Shown here piece by piece: positions 34,252 to 43,532 of a stretch of DNA of 64,000 bases. The stretch lies in contig JALOTY010000009.1 of the NCBI GenBank assembly GCA_025457665.1, positions 1 through 64,000 of the forward strand, written 5' to 3'. Under the pieces are notes generated by a model. It saw only the letters and a list, made by a program, of their open reading frames with translations. It had not been told where the DNA came from and ran no database searches. Position 1 is the first letter of the stretch, and each line of letters begins with the position of its first letter. The position numbers and the translations under genes were made by a program. This DNA comes from Akkermansiaceae bacterium. Lineage in GTDB: Bacteria; Verrucomicrobiota; Verrucomicrobiia; Verrucomicrobiales; Akkermansiaceae.

Positions 34252-35391
34252 ATGAACCACTCCCGCCGGGGTTTTCTTCGAACGCTCACCTGCGCCAGTG
34301 CCGCGACGCTTTCTCCTGGCGGTGCCGAGACTTCACCGTCCCGCCTCACTCTTCGCGATCTGGCTGGAGGCAGACCCTGGATGGGTGCGGCCGTGCCCAG
34401 CGACTTCGAATCAAGCTTCAGCGCATCCAAGCTGCGCCTGCTTGCAGAGCAGTTCGACTGCGTCACACCTGCCAACTGCATGAAGTGGAACAAGCTCTGC
34501 CGCCGCGAGGGCGAGTATCACTTCGGCCCCGCCGACCGCCTTGTTGCGCGGGCGACCACCAACAACCAAAAAATCGTCGGCCACACCCTGGTCTTCAACC
34601 GCCCCGGCAACTACCCGGCATGGTTGTTCCGCGACGGGCAAAAGGAAGCCGATGCCAAACTCGTTTGGAAACGCATCGAAGAGCACCTCGCCACCTTGAT
34701 GGGCCGCTATGCCGGAAAGATCGACTCATGGGACGTGCTCAATGAATTCGTCGAGATGAATCCCCTCGGCTACCGCGAAACGGACTTCACCAGAGTGCTT
34801 GGCAAGGATTATCCCGTCCGCTTGTTCAAGATGGCCGCGGCCGTTGATCCGAAGGCGAAGCTCGTTTACAACGACTATGGCATCGAACAAGCGGAGAGGC
34901 GCAAGGCGATCATGGCTTTCGTGCGCTCGCTTCAGGATAGCGGCTGCCGCATCGATGTCATTGGCAGCCAAAGCCACCTCGAACTCGGGCAACAGGTCAC
35001 CGATGGAATCGAAGCGACCATCCAGGAGTGCGCAAAACTTGGCGTTCTTGCGGCTTTCACCGAATTGGACGTCGACGTCGTTCCCCGCAAGGGCTTTTTC
35101 AACCCGAAGACCCGCGAGAAGGTGATCCAACAGAATCCCTATACCGACGGAGCGCCGGATGAAATCCTCCAACAACAGGCTGAGTTCTATCGTGATATCT
35201 TCGAAGTCGTCACCCGCAACCGCAAACACGTCGACCGCGTCACCTTCTGGGGCGTCACTGACGCCGACAGTTGGCTGAACAACTGGCCGTGGAAACGCAC
35301 CAACCACGCGCTGCTTTTTGATCGCGAAGGAAAACCCAAGCCTGCGTTTCATGCCGTTGCCAAAGTCCTGGCCAACGCGACAACTGAATGA
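34252..35391 (+). CDS. Tat-exported GH10 endo-1,4-beta-xylanase
   Basis: 379 residues. The N-terminus S-R-R-G-F-L-R (4-10) is a twin-arginine motif. The (beta/alpha)8 GH10 domain spans about 35-375 with the acid/base Glu165 in W-D-V-L-N-E and nucleophile Glu271 in F-T-E-L-D-V. Other family marks are N-C-M-K-W (75-79), G-H-T-L-V-F (110-115), where H-x-L-V-W is usual, and the late W-G-V-T-D. It hydrolyses internal xylan links. The gene follows the divergent regulator and is first in the saccharolytic series. The Trp of H-T-L-V-W is Phe115 here. Tat export means folding in the cytosol before release to the periplasm. Confidence 0.93.
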   Translation: MNHSRRGFLRTLTCASAATLSPGGAETSPSRLTLRDLAGGRPWMGAAVPSDFESSFSASKLRLLAEQFDCVTPANCMKWNKLCRREGEYHFGPADRLVARATTNNQKIVGHTLVFNRPGNYPAWLFRDGQKEADAKLVWKRIEEHLATLMGRYAGKIDSWDVLNEFVEMNPLGYRETDFTRVLGKDYPVRLFKMAAAVDPKAKLVYNDYGIEQAERRKAIMAFVRSLQDSGCRIDVIGSQSHLELGQQVTDGIEATIQECAKLGVLAAFTELDVDVVPRKGFFNPKTREKVIQQNPYTDGAPDEILQQQAEFYRDIFEVVTRNRKHVDRVTFWGVTDADSWLNNWPWKRTNHALLFDREGKPKPAFHAVAKVLANATTE

Positions 35392-35867
35392 TGGAAATCA
35401 CTCAGAACCATGGGTGGATCGCAGCGGAATCCATCGCGGCGGCGGGAGATTTTTCCCCCGGGTCTTGGTAGGAACCCTCAAGCTCATCGCCAACCTCGAC
35501 ATCCCGGCCATTCCTTCTACCGCGTCCAGCGCGACACGACACCTTGATCCCCGGCCTTTGGAACCGGAGCTCTCTCCCACAAGCGGATTGTATCGGGTCC
35601 CTTCCTCCAGGCCTTCCGCGGAAACTAATTGCGGTTCCTCGTTCCTCGGGTCGCCAAGCTCTCCGGATCTGAAGGACCATCTTGCCAGCCTGAGGCATGC
35701 CTCGATTTCCGTCTCCCGCCTGTCCCGAAATGGGGAAATTCGGATCAGTGAGTCGTGGCGAATAGGATTGAAGCTTCGGGCGATCGAAGTCAGCAGCCTG
35801 AGTGGATTCAGGAAGACTGCATCCAGTATCGGAGTTTCCCCGACCAAATCCCTAACCCTGATCGTCC
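35392..35867. other. Long non-coding gap before the PEP-CTERM gene
   Basis: 476 bp with no supported gene. Open frames on both strands here are shadows without a recognisable protein or codon pattern. No tRNA or strong terminator seen. The gap probably holds the 3' end of the xylanase transcript and the promoter of the PEP-CTERM gene, and might include a decayed gene. Confidence 0.45.
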
Positions 35868-36668
35868 GTGAAGACCCCCTCATTCCTCATTCTTTCGACC
35901 ATGGTCCTGGCCGCCCCAACCGCCAGCGCATCCATCGTTCTTTACTCCAGCAGCTTCGGCGGCTCATCCGGCACCAATCTCAACGGCACGGCGCTTACGA
36001 CCTCCGGAGCCACCGGTGCCCAACATGCCCTTTACGGCACGAGCGCCTCCGCCACTTGGAGCGCCGCCACAGCCTTCAAGGCGGACGGATCCTTCGCCGA
36101 CGGCGGCACGGATACCACAAGCCGAAGCAGCGCCACCATCGCTTTCACTCCCCAGAATGGTTATGTTTACCAGATGCAGATGACCACCAATCTGGCAGAC
36201 AACCTCACCAGCGATCCCTTCCACCTCGTCGGGTTCTTCATGGCAAGCGGCTACACCGGGAATCCCAACGCCGCAGGCGGTGCGACAGTGTGGGCTCTGA
36301 CCCGCCCCGGAACTCCCACCATTGCCGATCAGGTGGCCCATTTCGCTCTGGCTGGTGGAGCAGGAAACGTCGGCCAACTGGCGGAGGACTCGACCGCACC
36401 ATCAACCCTCCGCATCACCCTGGACACGACCGGCGGCACCGGCAATTGGTCGGCCACTTATCATGTGGGAAATGGTTCAGGCGGCTTCAATCTGCTGGGG
36501 TCGGTCGCGGACTTGGGCGCAGTGGACATTGAGAGCGTTGGGATAGGAGTCTACAACCGCGACTTCGCCCACAACTTCCAGTCTTTCGAACTCAGCGTCA
36601 TTCCCGAGCCCTCCACCGCCATTCTCGGCGGGCTTGGATTCGTCGTCCTGCTGCGCCGCCGTCGCTGA
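35868..36668 (+). CDS. PEP-CTERM sorted exoprotein
   Basis: 266 residues, start GTG at 35868 with signal peptide M-K-T-P-S-F-L-I-L ... A-S-A. The body is a Ser/Thr/Gly/Ala-rich beta domain of choice-of-anchor type (about 25-240). The C-terminus is a PEP-CTERM tag: I-P-E-P-S-T-A (245-251), a short TM stretch and terminal R-R-R-R, expected to be processed by an exosortase outside this window. Its N-terminal half resembles the first domain of the sulfatase protein encoded next (both have a D-T-T-x-G-T-G-x-W-x-A-T-Y/W segment). Likely anchored to exopolysaccharide or the outer surface. Confidence 0.85.
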   Translation: MKTPSFLILSTMVLAAPTASASIVLYSSSFGGSSGTNLNGTALTTSGATGAQHALYGTSASATWSAATAFKADGSFADGGTDTTSRSSATIAFTPQNGYVYQMQMTTNLADNLTSDPFHLVGFFMASGYTGNPNAAGGATVWALTRPGTPTIADQVAHFALAGGAGNVGQLAEDSTAPSTLRITLDTTGGTGNWSATYHVGNGSGGFNLLGSVADLGAVDIESVGIGVYNRDFAHNFQSFELSVIPEPSTAILGGLGFVVLLRRRR

Positions 36669-36795
36669 AGCATCAGAGCCATCCACTCCCTTTTCCATCG
36701 TCTTTCCGATCGGCCGCATCGCCACGAGTGCTGCGACTCTCTCTTCTCGGCCGGGCATGCTTCTGAAATGTGAACCCAGCAAGAAACCCAAAACA

Positions 36796-39700
36796 ATGCC
36801 AACTTCATCCCCACGCATTGCCTGGTATCTGTTGATTGCCAGCCTCAGCTTCCTGCCGATCTCCGCCCAGACGACCATCTTTTCGGACGACTTCAGCGGC
36901 GGCACAGGCAACATCCACACCCTTGCCCCCGACGTTCGACCGGGTAGTGAAACATGGACGGCCTCACCGGTTTTCAATGCCGACGGTTCGGTGGATCGGC
37001 CGACGACCGGAAACCAGGGAAGCATGACGCTGCCGTTCATCCCGGCCAACGGGTTCATTTACACTCTCGATGTCTCGTTCTCGGGAGTCACAGGCGACAC
37101 CGACTGGTTGGCTTTCGGCTTCGCGAACGGCCAGTCGGCCACCACGACCACCAATGACCGGTTCGTCGGAACCACCGTGACCGGTGCGACCTGGATGCTC
37201 TTTCGCGGAAGCACCCCTGCGCCGCTCGCCACCAATGGAAACAAGATCCAACGCGGCCTCGCCGCAAGCACCCCGGTGGACTGGCTCGACTCCACACTCG
37301 GCGATCTGGAAGGCGGCGCGATCGACATGCGCATCGTCCTCGACACCACCGCTGGAACCGGTGCCTGGACTGCGACTTGGTACGCCAAGCTCCCCGAATC
37401 CAGCACCTACACGCTGGTAGGAACCAAAACGACGATCCCTCACGCGGCCACGAATTTCACCTCGGTCGGGATCGCTGCATCATCCACCCATCCGACATCC
37501 GGAACCGGTGGCACCATCGATCGATTCCAACTCACCTCAGTCGTCCCCACCACTGCGGAACTCGTTCACCTCTGGAAACTGGATGGAGACGCCACGGACT
37601 CCATCGGCAACGCGGACGGCACTCTGCAAGGCGGGGCTGGTTTCGCAACAGGCCGCTTCGGCCAAGCGGTGAGTCTTGATGGCGTGAACGATTTCATTGC
37701 CACCGCCACGGCAGGAAACGTCGTCATCCCCGCCACCGACTACACCGTGATGGCATGGGTCAACTGGACCGCAGGAACCGGCACACGCGGGTTCATCGCC
37801 GGGGGACAGAACTCCGGAACCAACGGCGAGGTGTTCACCATGGGCAAGGCGGCGGATGGCAGCGACCGCATCCTTTTCCTCAATCTCCTGCCGAATGGTG
37901 GCCAGGGAAATTCGATCGTCGAATCCCCCGCAGCCGCTTTCACCACAGGCACCTGGCAGCATGTCGCTTACACCGTTGACAGCATCAACGGCACCACCCT
38001 CTACCTCAACGGCTCACCCGTAGGCACAAACCCGACACGCACCACCCACACCGCCTCGACCACGCCCTTCAACATCGGCAACAACCCGTCGACCGGGGCG
38101 CCAAACCCCTTCCACGGCTTGATCGACGAAGTGGCGGTCTTCCGAGGGGTGCTCGATTCCACCCGGATCAACAACGCAAGAAACTCCGGTGCCCAGAATT
38201 TCGACGGCGGAGACCTCACCCCGCCGACAATCGTCTCGAAGGTCCCGGACGCCACCCCGGGTGTTTACCCCGCTACCGACATCGTGGCGACATTCTCCGA
38301 AAACGTCGTCCTCAGGAACGGTGGCATCATCACTCTGCGCAACCTCGACGACCCCTCGGGAAACAGCGACATCGTCATCACCCTACCCGATTCACAAGCC
38401 GCTCTAACAGGCCGAAACCTGATCATCGATCCCTCCACCCATCTGCCCTTCAACACCCGCTTCGCCGTGAGGATCAGCTCAAACGCGGTTGAAGACAATG
38501 CCAGCCCCGCCAACGGCTTCGCCGGCATCATCGATGACACCACCTGGACATTCAGCACCGCCGCCCAGGATCTTTCCCCTCCGGTCCTGACTCTCAAGTC
38601 ACCCCTCGACAACGCCCTCAACGTATCGCGAACCACCAGCATCGTCGCGACTTTCGATGAACCCATCGTCGCAGGCAGTGGCAACATCACCCTCAAGGAT
38701 CTCAATGATGGCACCACCACCCAAGTGATCCCCGTCACGGACACCACCCGGGTGACCATCACGGGCAACACCCTCACCATCACACCCAGTGCTCCCCTCG
38801 CCACCGCGAAAAACCATGCCGTCCAGATCGCTGCCGGCGCCGTGAAAAACTATAGCGATGTCAACTTCTCCGGCATTCCCGCAAATGATGACAGCGCATG
38901 GAACTTCCAAACCCGGGAGACGAACCCAAACATCATCTTCATGCTGGGCGACGACCAGGGCTGGTATGACTACGGCTTCATGCAGCGCCCCGGCGTCGAC
39001 AAGCCGGCCATCGACATGCTGCCGTCCGCCCGCCAAATCGTGAAAACCCCGGCGCTTGACCGCCTTGCAGACGAGGGCCTTGCCTACACCCACGGCTACA
39101 CTGCGCCTGTCTGCCGCCCCACCCTGATGTCCATCATCACCGGGACCTATCTCCATCAGCATTGGATCGTGGGAAATGACATCGTCAACTTCCGTGGAGC
39201 CGGCAACACCCGCCTCGATGACACCGCACTCGAAGCCCGCATCCTTTCGTTCAATCCCCTGCCGCGCACGCTAGCCACCCAGTTGGGCTACACCAGCTTC
39301 CAGACTGGCAAATGGTGGGAGGGCGACTTTGCCAACGGCGGCTTCACCCATGGCGACACCCGCGACAGCATCGCCATCGCGACCAGGCCACCCCAATGGG
39401 CAGGAAACGCCCCCAGCTACATCCGCGCCCGCCAGGGCGACTGGGGCCTGATGACCGGGCGGGTGGACTACGTCAACAGCATCGTCAACCCACCGCACCC
39501 GATCCCTTACGCCAACACCGTCAAAACCGCGACCGACTTCATCACCACCCAGGCATCCGCAGGCCAGCCCTTCTTCCTGTGGTATTCCCCCTACCTTCCC
39601 CACGATCCCTTCGACCCGCCCGCCGGCCTTCTCTCCCAATACACCGCCCTCGGCCTGAACGATGCGGACGCGAAATACTATGCCAACATCGAACGCCTCG

Positions 39701-40704
39701 ACGGCGGCATCGATGCCATCCTCGACCATCTCGACGCCACCGGTATCGCCGACAACACTATCATCATCTACATCTGTGACAATGGCAGGCAGCTCAACAC
39801 ACCGCTGACCGCCGGCAAACTCTCGCCCTACGACAGCGGCACGCGCACCCCGATCCTCGTCCGCTGGCCGGACCACATCAAACCCGGCGGTGCCATCGAA
39901 CCGCAAATCGTCCGCACCCCGGTCAACATGGTGGACATGGTGCCCACCATCCTCGATGCCGTCGGCCTGCCGGCTTCCCCGGAAATGCAGGGCGTCAGCC
40001 TGCTCGATCCCGCCGCCGTCGCCGCCCGCGATACCGTCTTCGGGTCGGACCACCATGTGGAAATCCTTTCCACCAGCTTCAGCAATCCCACCGAATCCCT
40101 CGAAAACCGTTGGGCCGTGCGCGATGGATGGAAGCTCATCCTCAACAGCTCGGGGCCCACCGTCACTAGCCAGCTCTTCCACCTCTACAACGGTTCCACT
40201 CCGGTCGATCCCCACGAAACCACCAATCTCGCCGCCAGCCAGCCCCAGCTCGTCAACGAACTGACCATGGCCATCGTCAACTGGTACTCGCCCCTCCCTA
40301 ACAGCTACGACTCGTGGATCGGCGACCCCGCATTGGGCATCGCTCCGGCGAGTCGCGGCTTCGATCTCGACATCGATGGCGACGGACTCACCAATGGAGT
40401 GGAGGCATGGTTTGGCACCGACCCGCGAAATTCCAATCCCGGTCTAACCGAAATCGAAACCAACGGCCTCGTCACGACTTTCCGGCACCCCCGGAATCCC
40501 CAGGCACCCGGCGATCTCGCCGGCACCTACGAATGGTCCATGAACATGGCCGATTGGTATCCGGGCAATGGCATCGACGGACCTCCGGGCGGCCCACGGG
40601 TGAATACCGTCGCGGTCACCGACCGCACCAGCACAACCGTCACGGCGACCTCCACGATGGCAACAACGCGGCTCTTCCTTCGTGCCCGGTTGACTCGAAA
40701 CTGA
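36796..40704 (+). CDS. Giant exported LamG/Ig-like/sulfatase protein with atypical sulfatase signature
   Basis: 1302 residues from ATG 36796, with a signal peptide ending I-S-A-Q. Order: choice-of-anchor beta domain (about 28-250), LamG/concanavalin domain (about 255-465; L-W-K-L-D-G-D-A ... G-L-I-D-E-V-A-V-F), two Big_5-type Ig-like domains (about 470-700, T-P-P-T-I-V-S ... and S-P-P-V-L-T-L), an S1 sulfatase domain (about 710-1180), a D-L-D-I-D-G-D-G TSP3-like loop and a C-terminal beta module. Metal ligands appear as G-D-D-Q-G (718-722) and D995-N-G. The maturation motif reads C773-R-P-T-L777; the canonical C-x-P-x-R Arg is replaced by Leu. It lies between PEP-CTERM and lipoprotein genes in the xylanase locus. 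Confidence 0.88.
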   Translation: MPTSSPRIAWYLLIASLSFLPISAQTTIFSDDFSGGTGNIHTLAPDVRPGSETWTASPVFNADGSVDRPTTGNQGSMTLPFIPANGFIYTLDVSFSGVTGDTDWLAFGFANGQSATTTTNDRFVGTTVTGATWMLFRGSTPAPLATNGNKIQRGLAASTPVDWLDSTLGDLEGGAIDMRIVLDTTAGTGAWTATWYAKLPESSTYTLVGTKTTIPHAATNFTSVGIAASSTHPTSGTGGTIDRFQLTSVVPTTAELVHLWKLDGDATDSIGNADGTLQGGAGFATGRFGQAVSLDGVNDFIATATAGNVVIPATDYTVMAWVNWTAGTGTRGFIAGGQNSGTNGEVFTMGKAADGSDRILFLNLLPNGGQGNSIVESPAAAFTTGTWQHVAYTVDSINGTTLYLNGSPVGTNPTRTTHTASTTPFNIGNNPSTGAPNPFHGLIDEVAVFRGVLDSTRINNARNSGAQNFDGGDLTPPTIVSKVPDATPGVYPATDIVATFSENVVLRNGGIITLRNLDDPSGNSDIVITLPDSQAALTGRNLIIDPSTHLPFNTRFAVRISSNAVEDNASPANGFAGIIDDTTWTFSTAAQDLSPPVLTLKSPLDNALNVSRTTSIVATFDEPIVAGSGNITLKDLNDGTTTQVIPVTDTTRVTITGNTLTITPSAPLATAKNHAVQIAAGAVKNYSDVNFSGIPANDDSAWNFQTRETNPNIIFMLGDDQGWYDYGFMQRPGVDKPAIDMLPSARQIVKTPALDRLADEGLAYTHGYTAPVCRPTLMSIITGTYLHQHWIVGNDIVNFRGAGNTRLDDTALEARILSFNPLPRTLATQLGYTSFQTGKWWEGDFANGGFTHGDTRDSIAIATRPPQWAGNAPSYIRARQGDWGLMTGRVDYVNSIVNPPHPIPYANTVKTATDFITTQASAGQPFFLWYSPYLPHDPFDPPAGLLSQYTALGLNDADAKYYANIERLDGGIDAILDHLDATGIADNTIIIYICDNGRQLNTPLTAGKLSPYDSGTRTPILVRWPDHIKPGGAIEPQIVRTPVNMVDMVPTILDAVGLPASPEMQGVSLLDPAAVAARDTVFGSDHHVEILSTSFSNPTESLENRWAVRDGWKLILNSSGPTVTSQLFHLYNGSTPVDPHETTNLAASQPQLVNELTMAIVNWYSPLPNSYDSWIGDPALGIAPASRGFDLDIDGDGLTNGVEAWFGTDPRNSNPGLTEIETNGLVTTFRHPRNPQAPGDLAGTYEWSMNMADWYPGNGIDGPPGGPRVNTVAVTDRTSTTVTATSTMATTRLFLRARLTRN

Positions 40705-40754
40705 ACCTCAGGTCCCCACCACCGCACTTGCCTCAACCCCGAACCGGAAGCTCC

Positions 40755-41330
40755 ATGAAATCGAAGACACTCGGACTCCCCTTCCTGCTGCTTGCCCCGG
40801 CCCTTTTGCTGAACTCCTGCAATGTCAGATACGACACGGTTTCCTTCCACGAGGAGGCGGACCTGCAAGACGCCAAAACCCCGGTGCCGAAAATCGAAAT
40901 CGATACGAACATCACCGCGGGCATGTTCGGGGGAGATGTGAAAAGCAACAAACCTTACGACATCCAGGCCTACTACATGGATGATACGTTTACCTTCGCT
41001 TCCGCCGAGTTCACTTCTCTCACAGTGATGTATGCCGATGGCACCGAGGATCCCGCCGCCGCCGCAATCAAGCTCCCCCAGGTCTTCCAACATCGCATTC
41101 ACGAAACTTTCAACAGCATGGACGGCGGAGCCGTGGTCGTGACGAAGTCGCGCATCGTCCACGCCGAGTTTGCCGACATCATCAGCCGAGACGAGCCGTT
41201 CACCCTCCAGATCAAGGGCAAGTTCACCAAGGACGACGGCACCACGATTCCCTTTGAGATCAAAAGGAAATACGACATCTCCCGCGAAAAAGGAATCCAA
41301 TCCTGGACGGACTTCGTGAGCGGTTGCTGA
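40755..41330 (+). CDS. Lipoprotein of unknown function
   Basis: 191 residues from ATG 40755. The N-terminus M-K-S-K plus a hydrophobic stretch ends in the lipobox L-L-N-S-C22. The mature part is mixed alpha/beta with a conserved-looking A-Y-Y-M-D-D-T-F segment; no family recognised. It lies 50 bp after the sulfatase gene and 69 bp before the GH27 gene in the same direction, so a role at the cell surface in the same polysaccharide locus is plausible. Confidence 0.75.
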   Translation: MKSKTLGLPFLLLAPALLLNSCNVRYDTVSFHEEADLQDAKTPVPKIEIDTNITAGMFGGDVKSNKPYDIQAYYMDDTFTFASAEFTSLTVMYADGTEDPAAAAIKLPQVFQHRIHETFNSMDGGAVVVTKSRIVHAEFADIISRDEPFTLQIKGKFTKDDGTTIPFEIKRKYDISREKGIQSWTDFVSGC

Positions 41331-41399
41331 TCACCTGCATCCACCCGAACCCATCTGCAAGATCTCTCCCCAGCCCCTGTTTCCCCATCCCACCCAGTT

Positions 41400-43034
41400 A
41401 TGGCCACCCTTCGCCTCACCGCTTCTTTGAAGTCGATTTTCGTTCTTCTCGCCTGCTGCTTCATTTCGATCCGATTGGAGTCTCTTGGAGCGGAGACCTA
41501 TGACGCCCGCATTTCCGAAAAGCAGATTCTCACCCCTCCTCCGGAAGCCGCACCGCGCATCAACGGTCCCGTCGTTTACGGTGCCCGGCCGGGAAATCCG
41601 TTCCTTTACCGCATCCCCACCCAGGGTGAGAGACCGATGCGGTTCGAAGTGGATGGCCTGCCCAAGGGGCTCAAGCTCGACACCGATAAAGGAATCATCA
41701 CCGGCGTGACACCCCTACGGAAGGGCGCTCATGCCATGACCTTCACGGCGAAAAACAGTCACGGTGAAATCAGCCGGCCCTTCCAAATCATCGTGGGCGA
41801 CAAGCTGGCGCTCACGCCTCCCACCGGCTGGAACTCGTGGGGCGGTCAGATGATCCACGTCAGCGATGCCATCATGCGCAAGGCCGCCGACATGATGGTT
41901 GAGCGGGGCTTGGCGGATGTCGGCTTCCAGTATGTCGGCATCGACGACTGCTGGATGCGCCTGACCCAGGAAATGTATGACAACCGCAAGAATTGGACGG
42001 TCAAGAAACACTCGGCCTACGATCACATCGCCACCCAAACCATCGGCCCCATCCGCGATGGAGAGGGAAACATTCTGCCGAACGGGAAGTTTCCGGACAT
42101 GAAGGCCATGACGGATTACATCCACAGCCATGGCCTGAAGGCCGGGATTTATAGCAGCCCGGGAGTGAAAACCTGCCAGGAATGGGCTGGCTCTTACGGT
42201 CACGAATCCGCCGATGCCGACCAATACGCAAGGTGGGGATTCGATTTGTTGAAATACGATATGTGCAGTGGCGGAGCCTTCATGAAACGTCTCCGGACCC
42301 GGGTGCCAGGCTTCAAGGTCGAAGACTTCTGGGCGCCGATGTCCAACTACATCCGTTCGCAGAATCGGGACATCCTGTTCAACCTCTGCCAATACGGCCA
42401 GGAAAACCCATGGACCTGGGCACCGGGCCTGGGCATCCAGTCGTGGCGCACGGGAGGTGACCTCAACCACAATGTCGGCAACTACTTCACGAATGCGCTG
42501 CGCATCGCCACGGAACTGCGCGCCTACAACAAACCCGGACAATGGAACGATCCGGACTTCATGTACATCCACCGCATCCGCGATGTCGCACGGATGGCCG
42601 AAGCATCGGTCGAGATCAAGCTCGATACCAACCAACGCTACCAATACGTCACCCTCTGGTCCATGGTCTGCGCGCCATTCTTCTTTTCCTGCGATATCGA
42701 GACCATCGATGATTTCACCGTCCGCTTGCTGGGCAATGCCGATGTCCTCAACATCAACCAGGACAAACTCGGTCACACCGCCGAAGTCATCCGCAATGAC
42801 AACACCAAGGAAACGGTCATGATCAAGAAGCTCTCAGACGGATCAAAAGCGCTCGCCGTCTTCAACCGCGACCCTGCGAACGAGAGCCCCATCACCGTCA
42901 AATGGCAGGATTTCGGTCACGAAGGTGAGGCCAGCGTTTTCGATGTCTGGCGACAGAAGGCCCTCGGCAAACGAGCCGACGGAATCTCGGTCCGGCTCAG
43001 CCCCAATGGCGTCGCCTTGTTCATCATCAAATGA
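41400..43034 (+). CDS. Exported GH27 alpha-galactosidase-like glycoside hydrolase
   Basis: 544 residues with a signal peptide of about 30. A small Ig-like (He_PIG/putative sugar-binding) domain spans about 50-135 (G-L-P-K-G-L-K-L-D ... I-T-G-V-T-P). The GH27 barrel begins with L-T-P-P-T-G-W-N-S-W (138-147) and has the nucleophile Asp287 in L-L-K-Y-D-M-C, the G-I-Y-S-S-P-G strand, and the acid/base region W-N-D-P-D-F-M. A C-terminal beta domain (about 440-544) follows. It should remove terminal alpha-galactose (or alpha-N-acetylgalactosamine) from side chains. Last gene of the polysaccharide series beginning with the xylanase. Confidence 0.9.
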   Translation: MATLRLTASLKSIFVLLACCFISIRLESLGAETYDARISEKQILTPPPEAAPRINGPVVYGARPGNPFLYRIPTQGERPMRFEVDGLPKGLKLDTDKGIITGVTPLRKGAHAMTFTAKNSHGEISRPFQIIVGDKLALTPPTGWNSWGGQMIHVSDAIMRKAADMMVERGLADVGFQYVGIDDCWMRLTQEMYDNRKNWTVKKHSAYDHIATQTIGPIRDGEGNILPNGKFPDMKAMTDYIHSHGLKAGIYSSPGVKTCQEWAGSYGHESADADQYARWGFDLLKYDMCSGGAFMKRLRTRVPGFKVEDFWAPMSNYIRSQNRDILFNLCQYGQENPWTWAPGLGIQSWRTGGDLNHNVGNYFTNALRIATELRAYNKPGQWNDPDFMYIHRIRDVARMAEASVEIKLDTNQRYQYVTLWSMVCAPFFFSCDIETIDDFTVRLLGNADVLNINQDKLGHTAEVIRNDNTKETVMIKKLSDGSKALAVFNRDPANESPITVKWQDFGHEGEASVFDVWRQKALGKRADGISVRLSPNGVALFIIK

Positions 43035-43080
43035 TCCCACACGCTTCCATCGGCTGTTCCACCTGCGTCTTTCCTTTTAT

Positions 43081-43393
43081 TCTTCAGTAACGGGAAACAA
43101 GGAGCAAGGAGCGAGAAACAGCCGGAAGAAGACTCAAGATTTCAAGACGCAAGACTCAAGACCGGAAACCGCTGCGCGGATGGTCACAGGTCAAAATTCA
43201 AGAACAGCCGGGCTCCGCGCGGAACCACCATCGCCGCCGCCATCATGATCCATCATCGGCGGTTCATTTCGTTTCTTTCGATCTTTTCGTTGTTCTCCAC
43301 TCCAGCATCCTTTCCGTGTTTTCCGAGTATTCCGTGGTCCTCTCTTCAGTAGCGGGAAGCAAGGAGCAAGATCAGCCAAAGCTCCGCGCGGAG
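43081..43393. repeat. Intergenic imperfect repeats and palindromes
   Basis: The 498-bp gap 43035-43532 has no gene. A 29-bp segment at 43081-43109 (T-C-T-T-C-A-G-T-A ...) returns at 43343-43371 with a few changes. Both copies are followed by GCTCCGCGCGGA (43211-43222 and 43381-43392), the second being part of the 12-bp palindrome CTCCGCGCGGAG. Between them is a run of 7-8-bp units of type ACTCAAG/ACGCAAG (about 43130-43162). The layout recalls the 30.3-kb repeat region. Confidence 0.75.
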
Positions 43394-43532
43394 TATCCTC
43401 CGATCCCATCCATCCTGGTCCCATTTCCCAGGTGTTCCTCTTCGTCTCCTTCACGGACAAGAAATTTTGCTCGCCTTGATGACTTGGAATGGTTAGTTTC
43501 TTCCTTGCTGTCCCGCCTACGTCCCACAGGCA

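Noticed and set aside
35318..36532. 404-codon plus-strand frame covering the gap before the PEP-CTERM gene
   Set aside because: Out of frame with the PEP-CTERM gene, begins inside the xylanase and is Arg/His/Ser-rich noise with no motif.
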